A DNA stretch of 38,216 nt from NCBI GenBank assembly GCA_013619145.1, contig JABXKR010000313.1:1-38216 (forward strand), given 5' to 3'. The position numbers and the translations under genes are program-made. This DNA is from Psychromonas sp. (GTDB lineage: Bacteria; Pseudomonadota; Gammaproteobacteria; Enterobacterales; Psychromonadaceae). Of this stretch, positions 35,111-38,216 are shown one piece after another (position 1 is the first letter of the stretch; the number at the start of each line of letters is the position of its first letter). The notes under the pieces are model-generated. The model was not told the DNA's origin and made no database searches. It saw only the letters and a list, made by a program, of their open reading frames with translations.

Positions 35111-35434
35111 ATGTATGAGATGCTGTTAGTTGTTTATTTAATTGTTGCAATTATTTTAGTTGGATTTGTATTAATTCAACAAGGTAAAGGTGCTGGTATG
35201 GGGGCATCATTTGGCTCGGGCGCTTCAAATACAGTATTTGGTGCAAGCGGTGCGGGCAACTTTATGACGCGCACAACGGCTGTCCTTGCTGTTATGTTTT
35301 TTGTCTTAAGCCTAGTGTTAGGTAACCTTTCAACGAATAAAGTATCGGCGGATGAAGCATTTTCTGATCTGACTGTTGATGAAGTTGTTGAGCAGCCTGT
35401 TGAAGTAGATACTTCAGACCAAATCCCAGAATAA
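35111..35434 (+). CDS. secG: preprotein translocase subunit SecG
   Basis: SecG is the two-helix accessory subunit of the SecYEG channel. The 107-aa product starts MYEMLLVVYLIVAIILVGFV and has the conserved QQGKGAGMGASFGSGASNTV and GNFMTRTTAVLA, a second helix and an acidic tail. An ATG at 35066 is in frame, but the family begins MYE and that upstream ATG has no ribosome-binding site; AGGT precedes 35111. It is followed directly by tRNA-Leu, as in E. coli. Confidence 0.96.
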   Translation: MYEMLLVVYLIVAIILVGFVLIQQGKGAGMGASFGSGASNTVFGASGAGNFMTRTTAVLAVMFFVLSLVLGNLSTNKVSADEAFSDLTVDEVVEQPVEVDTSDQIPE

Positions 35435-35453
35435 GCTACATAATCTAAATTAC

Positions 35454-35538
35454 GCGGATATGGTGGAATTGGTAGACACGTAGCCTTGAGGGGGCTATGA
35501 CTTCGGTCGTGAGAGTTCAAGTCTCTCTATCCGCACCA
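35454..35538 (+). tRNA. tRNA-Leu (anticodon GAG)
   Basis: Class II tRNA of 85 nt including encoded CCA. The acceptor stem GCGGATA (35454-35460) pairs with TATCCGC (35528-35534), followed by discriminator A and CCA (35536-35538). The anticodon stem TAGCC/GGCTA encloses TTGAGGG with GAG at 35478-35480. The long variable arm follows (around TGACTTCGGTC), and the T-arm is GAGAGTTCAAGTCTCTC. It reads CUC/CUU leucine codons. It has the same position after secG as E. coli leuU. Confidence 0.96.
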
Positions 35539-35566
35539 ATTGTTTTGCTATTGTTGATAATAGCGA

Positions 35567-35595
35567 TTGCTTAGAAATAGTTAAGTCGTTATAAT
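35567..35595 (+). promoter_or_regulatory. sigma-70 promoter for the rimP-nusA-infB leader or a small RNA
   Basis: TTGCTT (35567-35572), 17 bp, TATAAT (35590-35595). The predicted start is near 35602, just ahead of the first of three hairpins. The hexamers and spacing are good. Confidence 0.65.
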
Positions 35596-35601
35596 CAACG
35601 G

Positions 35602-35685
35602 CATTCGATACTCTTGTTAGAAAAGAGTATCATGTCCGATTTTTCGGACAAATGAATGAAGCTCCAATTTATTGGGGCTTTTTTG
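35602..35685 (+). ncRNA. candidate small RNA / attenuated leader, ~84 nt
   Basis: From the predicted start near 35602 the RNA would fold into hairpin 1, GATACTCTT/AAGAGTATC (35607-35631, 9 bp, 7-nt loop); hairpin 2, TGTCCGA/TCGGACA (35633-35650, TTTT loop); and hairpin 3, AGCTCCAA/TTGGGGCT (35660-35679) with a six-T tail, an intrinsic terminator. A good promoter lies directly upstream. It could be a free-standing sRNA or the prematurely terminated leader of rimP-nusA-infB. No known RNA family is recognised. Confidence 0.5.
35660..35685 (+). terminator. intrinsic terminator downstream of tRNA-Leu / candidate sRNA
   Basis: AGCTCCAA (35660-35667), loop TTTA, TTGGGGCT (35672-35679) with one G-T wobble, then TTTTTT. 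It lies 128 bp before rimP. Confidence 0.88.
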
Positions 35686-35771
35686 TTATTTAGGAAGTTG
35701 AAATTTACTTTTCAGCTTTACGACATGACAATTTATTTTTGTTTTTAACAAACATAAGTTGTTAATTAAAT

Positions 35772-35792
35772 AGGGCTATATGCCCTTTTTTT
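35772..35792 (+). terminator. intrinsic terminator / attenuator immediately before rimP
   Basis: AGGGC (35772-35776), loop TATAT, GCCCT (35782-35786), then a T-run to 35792. It ends 20 bp before the rimP start codon, so any rimP-nusA-infB transcript must read through it. The E. coli nusA operon is likewise preceded by leader terminators and subject to NusA autoregulation; the parallel is inferred. Confidence 0.82.
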
Positions 35793-35812
35793 GTTTCTGA
35801 AAGGGGATAGGT

Positions 35813-36271
35813 TTGGCAAGTTTAGAAGAACGTTTAACAGCAATGTTTAAACCAAATGTTGAAGATCTTGGCTATCAATTAGTCGGTATTGAATATATTC
35901 GCGCAGGCAAACATTCAACATTGCGCGTTTATATTGATCAAGAAGCAGGCATTTTAGTTGATGACTGTGCAGCGGTAAGCCGTGAAATTAGCGCACTAAT
36001 GGATGTTGAAGATCCAATTACTAATGAGTACACACTTGAAGTTTCATCTCCAGGTTTAGAACGTCCTCTTTTTTCTGCCGAACAATATGCAGCATTTATA
36101 GGCTCCGAGGTAAAAGTGCAATTAAGAATGCCGATTCAAAATCGTCGTAGATGGAAAGGTATTATCTCGTCAGTTGACGGTGAAATAATTTGTGTAAACG
36201 TTGATGGTACAGAAGAGCGTTTTGCACTGAGTAATATCCAAAAAGCGAATATTGTTCCAAAATTTGATTAA
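35813..36271 (+). CDS. rimP: ribosome maturation factor RimP
   Basis: RimP assists 30S subunit maturation. The 152-aa product matches the family throughout: [61 protein letters not shown] and [15 protein letters not shown]. The start is TTG at 35813, supported by AAGGGG about seven bases upstream. The first in-frame ATG (codon 11) would remove conserved sequence. It is the first gene of rimP-nusA-infB, with nusA 14 bp downstream. Confidence 0.97.
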   Translation: MASLEERLTAMFKPNVEDLGYQLVGIEYIRAGKHSTLRVYIDQEAGILVDDCAAVSREISALMDVEDPITNEYTLEVSSPGLERPLFSAEQYAAFIGSEVKVQLRMPIQNRRRWKGIISSVDGEIICVNVDGTEERFALSNIQKANIVPKFD

Positions 36272-36285
36272 TTAAGGCGATACAG

Positions 36286-37785
36286 ATGAATAAAGAGATT
36301 TTACTTGTCGTAGAGGCAGTATCTAACGAAAAAGGTCTTCCACGTGAGGCTATTTTTGAAGCATTAGAAAGCGCGCTATCGATTGCAACTAAGAAGAAAT
36401 ATGAAAACGATATTGAAGTACGCGTAGATATTGATCGTGAAACGGGTCAATTTGACACATTTCGCCGCTGGTTAGTGCTCGAGAAAGATGCTGAAATGGA
36501 AAATCCATGTCAAGAGATGACTTTCGAAGCGGCTGAATATGATAACCCTGAGATTAAAGTGGGTGAATATATTGAAGATGAAATTGAATCGGTAACATTT
36601 GACCGTATTACTACACAGACTGCGAAACAGGTTATTGTACAAAAAGTACGTGAAGCTGAACGGGCACAAGTTGTTGAGCAATATGCAGAGCAAGAAGGTG
36701 AATTAATCACGGGTGTGGTTAAACGCATGAATCGTGACAATATTCTGCTTGATTTAGGCGGTAACGCTGAAGCTGTTATTTTCCGTGATGAGATGTTACC
36801 ACGTGAAAACTTCCGCCCGGGTGACCGTCTGCGTGGTCTTCTATTTGCAGTTCGTCCTGAAGCGCGTGGCGCACAGTTATTTATGACACGTACTCAACCG
36901 GAAATGCTGACTGAGCTATTCCGTTTGGAAGTGCCGGAAATCGCTGAAGAGATGATTGACCTAATGGGGGCCGCTCGTGATCCTGGTTCTCGTGCAAAGA
37001 TTGCTGTTAAATCAAATGATCAACGCATTGATCCGATTGGTGCATGTGTCGGTATGCGTGGTGCTCGAGTTCAAGCTGTTTCTGGTGAGTTAGGTGGTGA
37101 ACGTGTAGATATTATTCTGTGGGATGAAAACCCTGCACAATTTGCAATCAATGCAATGGCGCCAGCTGAAGTGGCATCAATTGTTGTTGATGAAGATACA
37201 CACAGCATGGATATTGCGGTAGAAGAAGATAACTTAGCACAAGCAATTGGCCGTAACGGTCAAAACATTCGTCTAGCATCGCAACTAACCGGTTGGGAGC
37301 TGAATGTAATGACGGTTGCTGAATTGAAAGCGAAGCATCAGGCAGAAGCTGACAATGTGATTGGCCTGTTTACACAAGCGCTGGAAATAGATGAAGATTT
37401 TGCTGGTGTATTAGTTGATGAGGGTTTCAGCTCTTTAGAAGAGATTGCTTACGTTCCAATCAATGAACTATTAGAAATTGACGGGCTAGACGAAGATGCT
37501 GTCGAAGAACTGCGTACTCGTGCCAAAGATATATTAGCAACTAAAGCACTTGCGCAAGAAGAAAGCTTAGAGGGAGCCAAGCCTGCTGACGATCTATTAG
37601 CACTTGAAGGTCTAGAAGGGCACTTAGCGTTTGTACTTGCAAGTAAAGGTGTTATTACACTTGAAGATCTTGCTGAACAAGCTGTTGATGATTTACTTGA
37701 AATTGAAGAACTGAACGAAGAAAAAGCAGGGGAGCTGATTATGGCTGCTCGTAACATCTGTTGGTTCAGTGACGATGCTGAATAA
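36286..37785 (+). CDS. nusA: transcription termination/antitermination factor NusA
   Basis: NusA binds RNA polymerase and nascent RNA and modulates pausing, termination and antitermination. The 499-aa product has the N-terminal polymerase-binding domain (1-130), an S1 domain (about 135-200, [19 protein letters not shown]), and KH1/KH2 (about 230-345, [20 protein letters not shown] and [15 protein letters not shown]). Two acidic C-terminal repeats follow (about 365-420 and 440-495). Length is close to E. coli (495 aa). AAGGCGA precedes the ATG. It may autoregulate through the leader terminators. Confidence 0.98.
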   Translation: MNKEILLVVEAVSNEKGLPREAIFEALESALSIATKKKYENDIEVRVDIDRETGQFDTFRRWLVLEKDAEMENPCQEMTFEAAEYDNPEIKVGEYIEDEIESVTFDRITTQTAKQVIVQKVREAERAQVVEQYAEQEGELITGVVKRMNRDNILLDLGGNAEAVIFRDEMLPRENFRPGDRLRGLLFAVRPEARGAQLFMTRTQPEMLTELFRLEVPEIAEEMIDLMGAARDPGSRAKIAVKSNDQRIDPIGACVGMRGARVQAVSGELGGERVDIILWDENPAQFAINAMAPAEVASIVVDEDTHSMDIAVEEDNLAQAIGRNGQNIRLASQLTGWELNVMTVAELKAKHQAEADNVIGLFTQALEIDEDFAGVLVDEGFSSLEEIAYVPINELLEIDGLDEDAVEELRTRAKDILATKALAQEESLEGAKPADDLLALEGLEGHLAFVLASKGVITLEDLAEQAVDDLLEIEELNEEKAGELIMAARNICWFSDDAE

Positions 37786-37807
37786 GCGTCAGATAGGAGA
37801 AAAAATT

Positions 37808-38216
37808 ATGTCAGATATTTTATTAAAAGACCTTGCTAAAGATTTGAATAAGTCGGAAGAAGTGTTGGTTAAACAGTTCGCAGATGCTGGTATTAAAAAA
37901 ATTGCATCAGATAAAGTTAGCTTAAAAGAGAAAGAGACGTTAACTACGTTTTTGCAAAAGCAACATGGCGGCGAAACTAAAAAGAAAATGACCCTGCAAC
38001 GTAAAACCAAAACTACGTTAAATGTTAAAGGTCAAAGTGCCGCTGTGAATGTTGAAGTTCGCAAAAAACGTACTTATGTAAAACGTACGGATAGCGAAAC
38101 TCAAGCACTAAAAGAAGCTGAACTAGCGGTTCAAAAAGCAGAAGAAGCGAAATTACAAGCTGAAATTGAAGCGAAGAAATTAGCTGCAGAAAAAGTGCAA
38201 GCAGAAAAATTAGTAG
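37808..38216 (+). CDS. infB: translation initiation factor IF-2, N-terminal part (runs off the right edge)
   Basis: IF-2 is the GTPase that delivers fMet-tRNA to the 30S subunit. The visible 136 codons comprise the IF2 N-terminal helical domain (MSDILLKDLAKDLNKSEEVL, QFADAGI, VSLKEKETLTTFLQKQHG), then KKKMTLQRKTKTTLNVKG and the start of the Lys/Glu/Ala-rich linker, which is normally long and repetitive. The G domain lies beyond the window. TAGGAG precedes the ATG, 22 bp after nusA. The frame is open to the last base. Confidence 0.96.
   Translation, partial: MSDILLKDLAKDLNKSEEVLVKQFADAGIKKIASDKVSLKEKETLTTFLQKQHGGETKKKMTLQRKTKTTLNVKGQSAAVNVEVRKKRTYVKRTDSETQALKEAELAVQKAEEAKLQAEIEAKKLAAEKVQAEKLV

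Larger units (their letters stand above)
35539..35812 (+). promoter_or_regulatory. structured leader region between tRNA-Leu and rimP
   Basis: This 274-bp stretch contains no protein gene and no second tRNA. In order it holds a GCTATT/AATAGC hairpin (about 35548-35565), a promoter (35567-35595), three hairpins of which the third is a terminator (35607-35685), and a second terminator (35772-35792) just before rimP. In E. coli the tRNA metY and the nusA-operon promoter lie at this position, with terminators ahead of rimP. Here the tRNA is missing and the regulatory structure remains. Confidence 0.7.

Noticed and set aside
35539-35812. An initiator tRNA (metY) as in E. coli
   Set aside because: No acceptor stem, T-arm GTTCRA or CAT anticodon loop can be assembled from this region.

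Overview
The window reads as a core chromosomal segment of a facultatively anaerobic, moderately low-GC marine gammaproteobacterium. Gene content, gene order and protein sequences resemble the Psychromonas / Shewanella / Vibrio group, with Psychromonas my best guess. This is inferred from recalled family sequences, not from a search. Supporting markers are Na+-NQR preceded by bolA, a separate Rnf (Rsx) complex, anaerobic NrdDG, bpt next to infA and clpA, and the order rlmE-ftsH-folP-glmM-secG-tRNA-Leu-rimP-nusA-infB. Nearly all genes are intact housekeeping genes. No insertion sequence, prophage, CRISPR array or attachment site is visible.

Layout. (1) 1-2907, minus: rnfA-rnfB-rnfC, with rnfC running off the left edge. 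(2) 3244-6102, plus: nrdD and nrdG, class III ribonucleotide reductase and its activase. The nrdD promoter carries a perfect FNR box, a -10 hexamer and two NrdR boxes in helical phase. (3) 6103-8260: a small accessory patch holding a 67-aa orphan protein on the minus strand and two exported putative zinc peptidases (DUF4344 and M15). (4) 8570-12307: clpS-clpA, convergent with bpt-infA. The adaptor, unfoldase and leucyltransferase of the N-degron pathway therefore sit together. ClpA lacks about 37 residues at the D1-D2 junction. (5) 12411-20146, plus: bolA, then nqrABCDEF-apbE-nqrM, a complete Na+-pumping NADH:quinone reductase operon with its flavin transferase and maturation factor. (6) 20180-25783: YaiI-type protein, cold-shock protein, dcd, an orphan histidine kinase, a PLP trans-sulfuration enzyme, a small exported protein and an RRM protein. 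(7) 26020-29067: prfC, a TatD/YjjV-type nuclease, greA. (8) 29177-34915: yhbY, divergent from rlmE-ftsH-folP-glmM. (9) 35111-38216: secG, tRNA-Leu(GAG), a structured leader, rimP, nusA and the start of infB.

The least ordinary signals are not whole genes. A tandem array of roughly 98-bp units fills the rlmE-ftsH gap, and every unit carries a copy of the 3' end of rlmE. A decayed in-frame copy of the yhbY 3' end lies 90 bp downstream of the real one. ClpA has its internal deletion. A promoter, three hairpins and a terminator between tRNA-Leu and rimP look like a short RNA of about 84 nt. No wholly new multigene system is evident.
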